Part shown: positions 11,211 through 23,601 of the stretch, piece by piece
How the letters are laid out: every line of letters begins with the position of its first letter
How positions within the stretch are numbered: position 1 is the stretch's first letter
Assembly (NCBI GenBank): GCA_050084985.1
Contig: JBITNC010000002.1
Span: 33,294,001 to 33,358,000 of the forward strand
From: Nageia nagi
Taxonomy: Eukaryota > Pinophyta
Direction of reading: 5' to 3'
Length of the DNA: 64,000 nt
The notes under the pieces: generated by a model
The model's database searches: none
Told to the model about the DNA's origin: nothing
What the model saw: only the letters and a program-made list of their open reading frames with translations
Translations under genes and position numbers: made by a program

Positions 11211-11820
11211 GATGGCACGATTCATGCAAAAACCATATGTTGAACACCTCAATGCTGTTAAGCAAATCTTGAGGTATGTGGCAAGGATAAAGGATATTGC
11301 TCTTAAGTATTCCAAAGTGCCCTCAATTGTTCTCTCTGGGTTCTCAGATTCTGATTATGGGGGAGATAGAGATGATAGAAAATCAACCTCTGCATATGTG
11401 TTTAGCATTGGTTCAGGTGCTATCTCTTGGGCTTCCAAGAAGCAACCTACTGTGACTCTTTCTACCATCGAAGCCGAATATCGAGCCATGTCTATTATCA
11501 CCCAAGAAGCTATTTGGCTGAGGCATCTTTTGAACAAAATTGGGTATAAGCAAAATGACCCATCTCTTATTTCGTCAGATAATCAATCGGCTATCTCTTT
11601 GGCTAAGAATCCTATGTTACATTAGAGAACCAAACATGTGGAAATCCAAGCCCATTTTATCAAGGAGAAGGTCCTAGATGACATCATACACTTGGAGAAT
11701 TATCCATCTACTAAAAACTCCATTGATTTATTCACCAAACCCCTTCCTGAAGCTCAGTTCAGCAAGCTTAGGGATTCTCTCGAGTTGGTGAAGTTGCCCT
11801 CAAGGGGGAGTGAAGTCTGA
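11211..11820 (+). pseudogene. Element B RNase H
   Basis: Copia RNase H, which removes the RNA template. It shows SDSDYGGDRDDRKSTSAYVF (catalytic Asp region), SWASKKQPTVTLSTIEAEYRA (catalytic Glu) and SDNQSAISLAKNP (third Asp). A TAG at 11623-11625 interrupts it shortly before the end. The last part (11638-11820) has DLFTKPLPEAQF and closes with SRGSEV and a TGA. Confidence 0.92.
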
Positions 11821-11896
11821 ACTTTTGTTAGTGATGACAACTTCACCTCTAAGAGGCTCTTTTGTTGTTGTTATATAGTATGTGTTGATTATGATA
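11821..11896 (+). other. Post-pol spacer of element B
   Basis: Short untranslated stretch between the pol stop and the tandem array; nothing else seen. Confidence 0.5.
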
Positions 11897-12360
11897 TACC
11901 TCCGTGGTAAGTTTGCTCTATGTGACAAACTTATTGTACATTTTTATACCTCCATGGTAAGTTTGCTTTGCATGACAAACTTGGTGTACATTTTTATACC
12001 TCTGTGGTAAGTTTGCTCTACGTGACAAACTTGTTGTACATTTTATACCTCTGTGGTAAGTTTGCTCTACGTGACAAACTTGTTGTACATTTTTATACCT
12101 CCATGGTAAGTTTGCTCTGTGTGACAAACTTATTGTACATTTTATACCTCCATGGTAAGTTTGCTCTACGTGACAAACTTGTTGTACATTTTATACCTCC
12201 ATGGTAAGTTTGCTCTGTGTGAGAAACTTGTTGTACAATTTTTTGAGCATATAATTAATATACCTCCATGGTAAGTTCGCTTTACATGAGGAACTTGTTG
12301 TACATTCTATACCTCTGTGGTAAGTTTGCTCTGCATGAGAAACTTGTTGTACAATTTTTT
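11897..12360 (+). repeat. 49-50 bp tandem repeat array, 9 copies
   Basis: Nine copies of a unit containing TGGTAAGTTTGCTC and GACAAACTTGTTGTACA. The word TGGTAAGTT (TTC in copy 8) starts at 11905, 11955, 12005, 12054, 12104, 12153, 12202, 12269 and 12318, so the spacing is 49-50 bp with one 67-bp step. The unit is present about once in element D (24300-24342, reverse) and in F (about 48720-48762), so it was amplified in B. Confidence 0.95.
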
Positions 12361-12828
12361 ATGCTCTATTAATAATCAACACATGTCTATATACAACAGG
12401 TGACTATGAGTGATGGCTTGGCATCTCCGTGATGACTTATAGTGCACCATTAATCAGTTATTTATAAGATGGCATTATTTGATTCTCTTATTTAAATATA
12501 TGATGCATCTAACTGATTTTGTTCATGAGTTGCTTGTAGCATGCAGGATCTTCTTCAGAAATGCAAGTTACTCACTTTGTGAAAGCAAGCTCATGGAGAC
12601 TCACATGTCAGCTTAAGGTTGATCGACTACTATGTACAGTGAAACCAGTTGTGGTTAATGATTGTATTGTAAACCATTTTGTCAAATGGTAATGTAGTGA
12701 GTCTCATACTAGTTCTCAAAAAGATTCTTAAATATGTAAATGTTCTCATCTCCACTTGTATCTCTATGGAGGAGAACTCTCTCTTACTCTCTCTCTTATC
12801 TCTTCTATGCTCTGTCCCAATATTGCAT
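12361..12828 (+). other. 3' untranslated region of element B
   Basis: Noncoding sequence between the array and the polypurine tract, homologous to 23614-24060 in D and 48158-48600 in F. It has a CT-rich tract (about 12775-12805). No open frame of interest. Confidence 0.6.
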
Positions 12829-12837
12829 TAAGGGGAG
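12829..12837 (+). other. Polypurine tract of element B
   Basis: TAAGGGGAG abuts the TG of the 3' LTR. It is the plus-strand DNA primer site. Copies D, E and F carry the same kind of tract in reverse. Confidence 0.9.
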
Positions 12838-13316
12838 TGTTAGAATTTGTAATAAAATATTGTGAATATCTAAACTCCTTGTAAATTCAATTAATCACTT
12901 AAATGATATGTAGATACCTTAAGGGATTAATTGAATTCTTTATTATGTGTGGACTTTGACCTTACCATGGGGTTAGTTGATAGGTTAAAGTTAGGTCATA
13001 CATTTATTGTAACCCTAACCTTACCCTTGGGTTAAAGGAAGGTTAGGGAGGTGCTCTTAAGCTATAAATAGAGGGCCTCTCCTCTTGTAACACAACTAAG
13101 TTTTTGGAGTAAGATTACTCTACTAATTTGTGTAGGAGAGGAAGAGAATTGTAGTAAGAGGTGCATAGATTGAGAATAGAGAACTAGTTGTGGATGTACT
13201 CCCAAGGAGGGAGGAACCACATTATATTTGTGTTATCTTGTGTGAATGGTGTTATGTTGAATGATTGAGTTTCCTAGTCTTGGACCTTGAGAATTAGAGT
13301 AGGTCTAATTCCTTCA
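12838..13316 (+). repeat. 3' LTR of element B
   Basis: 479 bp, TG...CA, aligned without gaps to 3923-4401 with about 12 mismatches (2.5 percent). TATA box at 13073-13081. It is followed by ATAAG, the right-hand target duplication. Confidence 0.95.
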
Positions 13317-15290
13317 ATAAGTACAAACTTTTCACCATTTGGATCATTGGACTAAAGGCTCTAGTCTGCCTTGTCCTCACCTCATGGCTCCCCAAATAAG
13401 TTATATTATGAAATGTACATACGGATGTATTCATTTTAGGGGTTGCTTATTCAATGTTTATGATTTTTGCATAAGTAAATAAAGTAAACATAAAGTAAGG
13501 TGCATAAAAAAAAACATCATCCATCCATAACTTGGATCCTAAGAGTCCAATGGGTTTTGTTTACTAACCCCTAAAAGACATCATTACATAATTCCATATT
13601 TTACACAAGTCCATAACTTTGCATAAGGAAAAAAAATTGCATAAATCAATAGCTTTTAGAACATGCATTAGGTCCATAATTTGCACAAGTATATTTATAA
13701 CTTTGCATAAAAAAAATTCCAAGCAATAAAAGATTTAAAAAATTAATTAAAATTTATAAAGATTCCCCACTTTTTACTTAAAAAATGATCTTAAGGAAGA
13801 TGCTTTCCATTCAATAGATATTAAAAAAATAGCATTATTAGTTTACCTTACAAAATATTTTTAACTAAGGAAAAAAATGCTAAGAATTTTGCACTAGTAC
13901 CTTAATTGCAATAAGGAATTTATAAAAAAAAATTACATAAGTCTATTTTTGCATAAATATTTTTACTTAAAATCTAAGTAATAGTTATGCAATATTTGCA
14001 TAAGGATCTAGAAATCATAAAAACTTTCCTCCCTTCTTTTTGCTTTAAAAAAAATGATCCCTTCAATAATATTATTGCAATTTTTATCCTTAGATTTTTA
14101 ACTAAAAAAAATGCCAAGCTTTTACCAAAAAAATAAAAAAAGAAACTTTCCCCTTTTTATTAAAAAAAAAAGTACCTCACTCATTATTTTTTCCAAGTGA
14201 ACAAGGAAAATGTTAATAAGCCATAACTTATCCTATAAGAAATTAAATGATAGAAAGAAAAAAAAAAACCTCACACCACTCCAAGCAATTAAAGTTGGAA
14301 CTAAGAGTTTACTTTAAGCATTAATGAATGGTAGACTATTTGGTAAAAAAAATTAAAGAAGATAATAAAAAATAGTAACCCCTTCAAGTAACATCAAGGA
14401 CATCCATCAAGAAGAGAAAGAGAAAAAAAAACTTTTGAAAGGTCATAGATATGAGTTTTCAAGGGTGGCGAGAGCCTAAATTTGAAAAAATCAGAGAAGG
14501 TGAGGATTTTTGAAGGGTTGCATAGTGATCATAGAAGTACACAAGTTCTACATGGTGGAGAGGTAAAAGGGACACATCGATCAGGAGAGAACCGAGGGAA
14601 GGTTATCTTGGATAGTAAATAACAAAAAAATAGCCACCCTAAAGCTTGGAGATAGAGAATGGAGGTAGGAGAGGAAACAAAGGTGCATAGAGAGATGAGA
14701 AAAAAAAGGAAGCACAAAAAAGGCTCTGGTCCAAAAATGGAAGTACAATAAACAACATCATCACCCATCTCAAGAGCAAATAAACATGCTAGGGAGACCA
14801 GGTGCATGACCATTTAGACCTGACAATTGTCTCAGTGATAAGGATGGAGGTGAGGGTTATTTGACCATAAGAATCATAAGGTGTCACCTATAGGTTGCAT
14901 TTGGTGGAGGCAAGGGCCATTTGACTGAGATGGAGTGGTTGGTAAGAGGCAACTATGGAACATCAGATGTGAGATCCAACTTCTCCCACCTCCTTAGCTT
15001 CTCCCAGATGGAGATATCTCATGCCACAAAAGAGGCTAGGAGGGGGAGCCACCAAACTTGGTGGTGCAGCTCCCCTTTGTCTTTTTTTTAAAGAAAGTTG
15101 CCTTAAGTAATTTTTTTTTTTGTATATATATTTACAAGATTATTTTATTATATATTGTAATAATATTTATAATTTCCCTCCCCTTTTTTTAATATATATA
15201 TTGTAGGATGTACAAAATTGTAAGAAATAATCTTACTAACATTAAGTATATGATATAATAATAATTTTTCATATTTCAAATGCCTTTTTA

Positions 15291-15324
<34 letters not shown>

Positions 15325-15776
15325 ATATATATATTATATATATATTATATATATATGCATTTTTTATCTTCACAAAGATAGTGTAGAGATAAAAAAGAGA
15401 TATTGTAAAATAGAATACTTTTCATTTTTGAGCTAGGAAAAGATATTATTTCTCAAAAAGAAGTATTATTTGAAATAAAAAAATGCAATTTTTGTATACT
15501 AACCCCTTTTTTTTAAATTAGCAATATGCTAAGCACTAAAGAATTGCAACTAAAAAAAAAGGTTAGTAAAAAAAATGCATCATTTTAAGCATAAAAGAAG
15601 AACTAACACATCTTCATAAAGTAAATTCATATCATAATGAAATAATCCATAAAATAACCAAGAAGGAAGGAATTTATACCTTCTCTTAGTTTTACCTCAA
15701 CAATGAAGAGTAGGATGAGGAATTAAGATCACTAAGATGTTGAAGAAGAGCTTCCACACCAAACTCTTATACCAAA
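13317..15776 (-). other. Leader of element A, 5' part
   Basis: The rest of element A to the right of nested element B. It is the ~2.4-kb untranslated leader between gag and 5' LTR on the minus strand. It holds many poly-A runs, an (AT)n tract at 15295-15357 and a purine-rich segment at 14400-15090. The open frame at 14529-14813 (minus) is hydrophobic and unlike any retroelement protein; I treat it as chance. The family PBS, TTGGTATAAGAG on the minus strand, lies at 15761-15774. Confidence 0.75.
15295..15357. repeat. (AT)n microsatellite
   Basis: About 60 bp of nearly pure AT/TA dinucleotides with a few AA steps. Confidence 0.9.
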
Positions 15777-16274
15777 TGAAGGGATTGAACTATTAAATCT
15801 TAAACTACCAAGATCTCTTGAAATCTCACTCAATAAACAATATGCTAAATCATAAAATAATCTCACAAAGTGACTCAAGATATAAAGTGGTTCCTCCAAC
15901 TAGGAGTACATCCACTAACAAGATCTTACTTGATTCACAAAGATAACTTTCTCACAATCCTCCTAACTTCATCTCTTAATCACTATCCTAGAGCATAACT
16001 TTACTTCACAAATTGGTGAGTAATCACAAAGAGGGGAACTTCTATTTATAGACCAAATTCCCCCTTTGGATCACCCTTTTAACCAAGTTACAAAGGAATA
16101 ACATGCTATAGCCATTTACCCAAAGGGGCATGCTCATGAGATGGAGAGTAGGATAAGTTACATTATCATATTCACTTAAATACTTAAGGTATCTAGTGAT
16201 ACCATTAAGTATTAGTGAATTTACAAAGAGGAACATTACAAAACCTTTACAATAATGCATTATACATTCCAACA
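15777..16274 (-). repeat. 5' LTR of element A
   Basis: About 498 bp with TGAAGGGATTG at the left and TTCCAACA at the right. On the minus strand the TATA box CTATAAATAG spans roughly 16042-16052, and the U3 palindrome is at about 16173-16222. It is adjacent to the PBS at 15761-15774. It aligns with the LTRs of C, D and F. Confidence 0.9.
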
Positions 16275-17592
16275 ATCATAGTCCATGAGAGGATGGTACA
16301 TACAAGATATGCCACAGGGCAGAAAGATGAGCATGTAAGACTACAAGGAGGAAGTATGTTGAATGCATGCTTCATAATAAAAAAGAGTGCAATGAGAGGG
16401 ATAATAAAAAATATATGATAATGGAAGTTTGCTAAGTGAGAACTAGTGACTTAGGCTCTAGATTGGAATGTGCCTTCAAAGTAGGCAACACATCATTTCT
16501 TTCCCTTCCATTCTGGAACTAAAAAAGCAATCATGATCATAATAGGGAAATCCTCATTTTCCTTCTTTTTCTCCCACATACAAGAAACTTGCAAGAAAGT
16601 ACTACTATTCATAGGATCATGAGCTCCTTTTGAATAAAAAATACAAAACCTAAAATGAGGAGTGCAAAGCCAAACTAATTACTAGCACCTTCACCTACAC
16701 CTTAAGGTTCTATCATGGTGATTGAATCTCCCTTTGGAGAGAAAAAAATAATGTTATTAATCCCTTCCTAGGTTCCCCCACCATTTGATGGAAAAATTCC
16801 CATGAAGAACATGCCCCCACCCACTACAAAATCATCACTAATAATGACATCACGTTCATTGATTTCTATGTTGAACATTAGTAGGGGCTAGAAGATATGG
16901 GAGCTAGTAGAGAAGTAGGGGGCAAATGAGGGCCACACTAAAGAGGAGGTGTAGGCCATGCAGAATAGGAGGTGAAATACAATATTGAGAGGGGCCCAAG
17001 AGAGTTGAGAAGGGGAACACAACTGGGGAGGGTGGAGAGGTGGTCATCGCCTCTTGAGCAAGTGGAGAGTGGGCCACCAGAGTGGAAGCAATGGGGTTGA
17101 ACAGAATGCCATCTGAATTTTATTAATTTTTATTCCTTTGTAAGCATTATATTGATATTAATTTATCATCTTTATGGAATCAATCTCCCTTTTTTTAATT
17201 TTCCACCCTTTTTTTAAATACAAAAAAGCTTTATATATGCAAAAATATTTTTTTGTCAAAAACTTTGTAAAAAATATTTAAAACTTTATGCCTTTAAAAA
17301 AAAATTGCACTTAAAATTGGCCTCCCCCCTTTATCCTTCATTCTTTTTTTTTTTGCAAAAACAAATTCAAATTTTTAAATTTTGCAAATATGCTCATAAA
17401 TATTTAGTCAAAATAACAAATAACAAACAACATGTTAGTATAATGAAACAAAATGAAGGATAGGATAGGATAGGAGCTTATACCTTCAAATACATTTTAA
17501 CTCTCAAAGATGAAGATGAACCTCCAAAATTGGAAGATGAGGACTTTAAACAATGGAAATGAGCCTTCAATACCTAGTGCTCTAATACCACA
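16275..17592 (-). mobile_element. Element C, truncated Copia copy: leader remnant
   Basis: Noncoding DNA left of the LTR at 17593. The segment 17480-17590 matches the end of the leaders of A and D (GAAGATGA-type purine words, then a PBS), so this is the leader of an older minus-strand copy. Its gag-pol and 3' LTR are not seen to the left; element A adjoins at 16274, suggesting A inserted into C. Short repeats of GGATA lie at 17458-17473. Confidence 0.6.
17578..17590 (-). other. Primer binding site of element C
   Basis: TGGTATTAGAGCA on the minus strand, one change from the usual Met-tRNA primer site, directly beside the LTR. Confidence 0.8.
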
Positions 17593-18080
17593 TGATGGAA
17601 TTGCATGATTCCATAACCAAGATCACTTTGAAGGATTCCATAAATCTTCAACACAAGAAACACAATGAGACACACCATATATAGTGGTTCCTTCATCATG
17701 GGAGTACATCCACTTGAACCATCTTTTCTATTATTTCTTATAAGTGAACTTTCCTACAAATTCTCAAGAATTGTTCTATAAGAATTTTCCTAAAAAGTTC
17801 CTACAAGAGCATTCCTACAACTCTACAAGACTAGCATTTTCATGCTTCTCCAAGCTCAAGGAGAGAGCCTCTATTTATAGGCCAAAATCCTCCTTTAGAT
17901 CACCTTATTAACCATTATACAAAACCATGACATCCATCATCCTTTTACCCAAGAGGCATGCTCTTATAGAATAAGTTACATTATCATATTCACTAAATAC
18001 TTAAGTTATCTAGGGATACCCTTAAATATTAAGTGAATTACATTAAGATACCTTACAATAATACATTACAAGTTCTAACA
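17593..18080 (-). repeat. 5' LTR of element C
   Basis: About 488 bp, TGATGGAATTG...TTCTAACA. The reverse TATA box CTATTTATAG is at 17871-17880, and the palindrome at about 17983-18040. It is more diverged from A and D than those are from each other, in line with an older insertion. Confidence 0.85.
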
Positions 18081-18439
18081 AAAAGTTGCTATTACCATGA
18101 ATTTGATAGAAAGAAATAGAATCCATATCACTATGAAGAAAAGTTTAGGATGGTATATAATTTAAAGCTTCCAATTAAAAATAAAGGACAAAATGTTTGG
18201 TTATTCCTCCATAATGATTAATATTATAATACATTTTTATTTTTTACTATGAAAATCTACTAGACGATGATAACACAAGAATGTATAAGCAAGTTTTGGG
18301 ATCCTATAAAAAAAAAACCTCAAATTTTATTTACCATTATAAAAAAATATAACCTTAAAAAAGGAATTATCTCAAGCTTCCCTTTGACTTGAAGACTACC
18401 CTCTTAATCCTTCTTTGTTACATCATATGGGTTAAGTTT
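18081..18439. other. AT-rich spacer before the LINE remnant
   Basis: No gene seen. It may be the 5' part of the LINE to the right (endonuclease region), but no motif is preserved. Confidence 0.4.
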
Positions 18440-19720
18440 ATTATCAACATATGATTATCAAACTATATGAGGTTCAAGAAGCTCATATCAAGGCTTATTT
18501 GCATTGGCTTAAGATTGGTAATCAAATCTTGAAGGAGTTTTTTCATTACCTCAAACCTCATGATCATAATTCTCACATTAAGGCTATCGAAGAGGTTAAT
18601 GTTTATCTCGTAAATCTACTCACAAATTTTGAAGCTTTTGTTGGGTGTTATTAGCAAGTCTTCTTACACATTCATCTGAACCTAAGGGAATAAGCCCTCT
18701 ATGGAAATCTTGCAATTGTTCTAACTAAATTTTTTTATGATCATATAATTATCTATAATCAACCTATTTCAATTGAAGAAATTTATGATGCTCTTTCTCA
18801 AATGGCCAATGATAAAGCTTTTTATGTAGATGATTTTTCTTATGAATTATGTGGATCAATGCAAAATTTAATTATTCCATATCTTCTCCATGTTTATCAA
18901 GAGCTACTAGTTTCCTTTTTAAAATAATTAATAAAGGTAATTTTAAGTTTTTCCCTAAAATTGAATATTCATAACTTATCACTAAAATTTGATGGATTAC
19001 TCTCCTTAGTGTTTCTTATAATATCATTAATAAGGTCTTAGCCTACATTTTTGTTAATTGATTCCTCTAGTTAATCAACTTTATTTATTTATTAAGATGG
19101 ATTTTGAAAAATAATATGATCATATTAAATAATATTTCATTTTTGCAATGTTCAAGGCTTTTAGATTTGGTAACCAATTTATAAATTTAATTAGATTACT
19201 TTTTGTAGATTCTCCTATAGTATTAATCTTAAATAAACTTTAGTTAGAAGCAAAAACTCTTTTTTTCTCTATTCACCAAGGCTACCCTTTGACTCCCTAT
19301 CTTTATATATTTACTAGGGAAGGTTTTAGTCATCTTCTAACTCATCAAGATTTATTGAGATTAGTTAATGGAATTTATCTTCCCAATAGCTAGTCTTAAT
19401 TAATTAATGGTCATTTTGCTAATACTTCCTAATTTCTCATTTTAGCATAAGATGAAGCATCTTTCAAATAGGCAATTTAATGCTTAAAGATTTTTTTACC
19501 TTTCTTTTTCTTTTATATTCAATGGCATAAAACTCTTATATTTTGTTATTTTAACTCTAATATTCTTTTATTATTATCTAAATATCAATGGAAGTGGATA
19601 TGTTTATGGAGATGTTTCACTTCCTTGTAATTCCCTTTATATCCCACAATTCACCTTTAGAACTTTAGAATTATGTTGTTAACAAGTGGACTCTAAGTTG
19701 TTAGCAAGCAAATTTTGTGT
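18440..19720 (+). pseudogene. LINE (L1-type) reverse transcriptase remnant, plus strand
   Basis: Decayed non-LTR retrotransposon. The 67-codon frame 18451-18654 reads as the endonuclease-RT linker (QEAHIKAYLHWLKIGNQIL, HIKAIEE). Downstream, in three frames, come IEEIYDALSQMANDKA, a KAFRFGNQFINLIRLLF stretch, HQGYPLTPYLYIF (the QGCPLAP motif) and INGHFANTS followed by a degraded ADD site. LINE RT primes cDNA on nicked chromosomal DNA. Many stops show it is long dead. A copy of the same family is on the opposite strand at 20780-23114. Confidence 0.75.
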
Positions 19721-20779
19721 TTGTATTCAAATTGTGGTTTCTAATTATGTCTATTATTCCTCTAATTAGGTTATTTATAAGATATATTATAAGTTTATAG
19801 AGAAATTTTTATTTGATTTTTGTATGGTTAAGTTCATTTCCAGGTTCTAGCTTTCACATAGTTAATTGGGATATTGAATGGATTCTCTCTCTCTCTCTCT
19901 CTCTTTATATATATATAACAATCATTAAGGCTATTGAATGGATTATCATATTTATTAAAGATAATTAAGGGTATAAAGTTTTTTTTAGATATTATATTAT
20001 TTTTAATTTTCCATATACAATAAAGGCTTGGAACGGAATATATTTCTCATATCTTCTTGTTTCCCTTATGCCTATCAACATAACTAGGTATTTTATTATT
20101 ACAAGTATCTGAAAGGCTTGGAGATGAGTAAGTGAATATTTCATCACATTAAATCCTATTTATTAAGGTTGAAGAAAAAACTTGGTTGTTTCAAACAAAT
20201 ATGGTTTACTTTCAAGTATTTTATTATTATCATTAATTAAAGAGAAAAGTGGGATAAAATAGTAATTCAATAATAGTTCATCAAATATGATTTCCTACCA
20301 TTTTTCATTTTATCAAGGTACATTCTTGGATCCTCCCCAATGTTGTTATTAAACCCAAAAATATTATACTAATATATGATGAGATAGATAAGTAATGCTC
20401 TTTGTTGTATCTTTCATAATCACTTTAATGCATGAGCAGACATCACTTATGGATAAATAAGCATTTGAGCTTAAGTACTCCCATGTTTTCATTAGATATA
20501 AGAATTTTCTACTAGTTTATGGTGATAGAGATAATTAATTCTCTTTGTTATATCTTTCATCACCACTTTAATGCATAAGAAAATACTCCCCTTACATTAA
20601 TAACTAGTTAACCTTGCAAACATTTTTAGACTTTATAAAATTTTAACTCTTAAAAACTCTATTAAATATTTAAACCACCTTAAAAAATAATCCAATTTAG
20701 ATTGATAATTTCCCACTATAATAATTTTATTGTGCACCATATTCTTACTAAAACCACATAGCTCTCCCAAACTAAAGAA
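19721..20779. other. AT-rich intergenic DNA with CT/TA microsatellite
   Basis: No gene. A (CT)n tract followed by (TA)n is at 19883-19918. The left part may be the 3' tail of the plus-strand LINE. Confidence 0.5.
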
Positions 20780-23114
20780 GATTAAAAATATTTATAACTT
20801 TCATTCAAAACACCACACAATTTTTGAATAAGTGCTAGACTTAAACAAATGCCAATTAGGAAAAAGGAGGAGGATCTTTACAAAGAATCTATTTCCATTT
20901 GAACCATTAATAAGGAAATAATGGAAAAGGAAAAAATTTGTGTGTAGGTATCTTTGGCATGTCAACATTGCCAAAAGAGGCAAACAAAACCCTTAGGCTT
21001 GTTATGACAAGGGAACATTGGATTAGGGGCCTTAAAGTAAGTAAGACACTTGCCAAGGGAAGGTCATGATGAATTAACCTCTTAGCAAAAAGGCATATTT
21101 AGATTCAAGGCATAAATACTAGGCTATAAGCAAACAAGGGTCCCAAATATGCTTGGGGAGGAGAGGCCACAATGAGAATTCTTATCTAATATAAATATAT
21201 AGGATGAGAGCCACTCCTAACCCAACTTCCCTTTATAATTAAGAAGGCATGTATCTAAATACCATAACTAATTCTTCCACCAAATATATTGAGAATGCAT
21301 ATTAATTGTATGAAGTACAAAATAAAGTTTATTTTCTTTAGTTGATTCAAATATTTACTTATTGATTAAGTTAATTATAAAATTGGATTTAATATGGTCT
21401 TAGGGAAGTTAATCTTTAGTTGACCTAGAAAATAGGTTGGCCATTATAATTATACCTTTTTAATAGAATTTATGGGCATGTATTAAAGGGACTTGAGAAA
21501 AAGGGACTCCTTGCAAAATCAATATAGGGTACCATCAAAGTTTCATATAATTAATTAAGATTATATCTCATAGACTATTACCTCACTAGCAAACCCAATA
21601 TTTGATCCTTTCCTAAGCCTAACAAGTTGTAGATCATAAAAGATATTTATGATCACCTATGCAATCAAAAGGGGACTCAAGATAATATGATTTCAAATAA
21701 ACACTTTCAAATACTTATTATCTTGTATGGCTCTAATAATCCATTTGGCACATAGGGTTATACTTTAGTGCTTATAGTTAAGAAAACCCATTCCCCTATT
21801 ATGTTTGAGTAAGTAATAAACATTATAGTTCCTTTGTGAAACCTAAAGCATGAGGTAAATCATGCTCGAAGAAGTTTTTTTTGTAATTTTTTCAATCTTA
21901 CATAATACATAAGTTCTAGATAGGATTTTGAATCACATTTTAAATTTGGCAGCAAGGGAAAATGTTTTAATGGCCTAGTGGGCTAGCTTAGACTCGACCT
22001 TTTATATAACATATTTCCATAGTTTCAAGAGGGAACTTTGGAATATGGATATTTCTAAGAACTAAAACACTTCCCCATCCATCTCCACTAAAATTAGGTT
22101 AGCCATGAGTGTAAGTGACATGTAGATTGATGGGGAGAGTCTTTTACCATTGGATGTTTGAACTATAAGTTAGAAAAAAAAGCATCCAAACAATGGATGG
22201 CTTGATTGAAATATTATTCATCCTTAAGAAGAATAAGGAAGGAATTATCTGTAAAGTGCCCATTGATAATTTAAGAGTGATTATTGGGAAGGGATATTCC
22301 CTTAACATGGCCTAAGGAGATTGAGAGAAGAGATAGCTAAAATATTCAATTACAATGACATTAAGGTAGGGATATTAAAGGAATTCCTCCCTAATTTAAC
22401 AAAAGAGATGAATATCTTATGATTATGAGGATGATAAAAGTGTATGTGAAGAGAATCTTGACCATAAAAATGAAACCAAATCTTGATGTTTTGAGCATAG
22501 CAAGAAATAAATATCATTTGATATGGTCCTAAATTTTCTTTAAATCAATTTTGAAAAAAATAACTAATTGATAGGACTTCTTGGCCCATTCCATACCCTC
22601 CTAGATAACTAAAACTTGCTTTTGATAAAACCTATCTATTTTGATCTTATAATAATGGGAATACAATAATATAAATGTAAGGCTAAAGTTTTAACTATAA
22701 GCTTGTTTAACACATTAAGAAGGATGATCAAACACCAATAGTTAATAAGATTAGGGTTTCTAAGCTTGAGGATAAACTTGGATTTTCCCTTATTTGTTTT
22801 GAATCTAAGAAAGCGAATTGACATGGATTCTTGAAAAACTTAAAGAAGATTAGGGCCTATAAGATTCTAAAGGGATTTGGAATATTCTTAAGGGAAACCA
22901 TCTAATATTAAAACTTCTTCATTAGCCATTTGAGAAAGGATCTTGTATAGATCTTCTAACAAGAGTGGTTAATCATAGAAAACTCTGAACTACATTATAA
23001 AAAAAATATTTTGAATCATAACAATACATTCTTTGAGGGCTTTAACCCTTCATTTTGATATATCTTGTGAGGTAAACACATGCTTATAATGTTGGACAAA
23101 AGTTGTAGTAATAC
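20780..23114 (-). pseudogene. LINE reverse transcriptase remnant, minus strand (main part)
   Basis: Minus-strand relative of the LINE at 18440-19720. Reading right to left, it carries a degraded version of the usual LINE helper segment (EGMEWAKKSYQLVIFFKIDLKK at about 22500-22600, broken by stops), LKTSRFG, then INGHFTDNSFLIL around 22200-22290, which matches INGHFANTS of the plus copy. The more N-terminal part, LYKILSQMANEE (about 22900-22950), precedes it and continues beyond element D at 31792. Frame changes and stops are frequent. Confidence 0.75.
23110..23114. repeat. Target site duplication of element D, left copy
   Basis: AATAC just before the left LTR; identical to 31787-31791. Confidence 0.92.
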
Positions 23115-23601
23115 TGAAGGAAATAACACTAACAAGATAATTCATAAACTTCCAACATCACATGAAAGCTCACAATTACATCTAACAATATCACAAAGAT
23201 AACATAAGATGTAAGTGGTTCCTCCAACTAGGAGTACATCCACTAACTAGATCTTTACTTCAATCACAAATACAACTCTCTTACAATCCACCTAATCTTA
23301 TCTCCTTCACTTATATCATATAGCATAACTTTACTCTACAATTAGTGTGTGATCACAAAGAGGAAGCCTTCTATTTATAGGCCAAAATCCCTCTTTGGAT
23401 CACCATTTTATCTAATGTACAAAAGCATGACATGCATATCCTTTTACCCAAGGGGCATGCTCATGACATGGAGTGTAGGATAAGTTACATTATCATATTC
23501 ACTTAAATACTTAACGTATCAAATGATACCCTTAAGTATTAGTGAACTTACATAGAAGATTTAATACAAACCTTTACAATAATGCATTATACATTCCAAC
23601 G
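23115..23601 (-). repeat. 3' LTR of element D
   Basis: 487 bp, TGAAGGAAATAAC at the left; the right end is CCAACG, with the terminal CA changed to CG. The reverse TATA box is at 23371-23380 and the palindrome at 23498-23546. The CTCCCCCTTTAT that follows is the reverse of the polypurine tract. Confidence 0.93.
23498..23546 (-). promoter_or_regulatory. U3 palindrome of element D LTR
   Basis: Arms TTCACTTAAATACTTAA and TTAAGTATTAGTGAA with inner pair GTATC/GATAC around AAAT; about 20 bp pair with a few bulges. The other LTR of D has the same structure near 31683-31731. Confidence 0.75.

Larger units (their letters stand above)
3923..13316 (+). mobile_element. Complete Ty1/Copia element B, nested in A
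   Basis: A structurally complete 9.4-kb Copia element on the plus strand: 5' LTR (3923-4401), PBS, ~3.5-kb leader, gag-pol (7904-11820), a tandem array, PPT and 3' LTR (12838-13316). The two LTRs are the same length and differ at about 12 of 479 positions by eye, so it is the youngest insertion for which both LTRs can be compared here. It is inserted in the pre-gag block of element A. The coding region has at least five frame breaks or stops and is not autonomous as it stands. Confidence 0.95.

Noticed and set aside
14529-14813. 94-codon minus-strand frame in the leader of element A
   Set aside because: Hydrophobic, Cys/Phe-rich, not shared with other leaders; likely chance.
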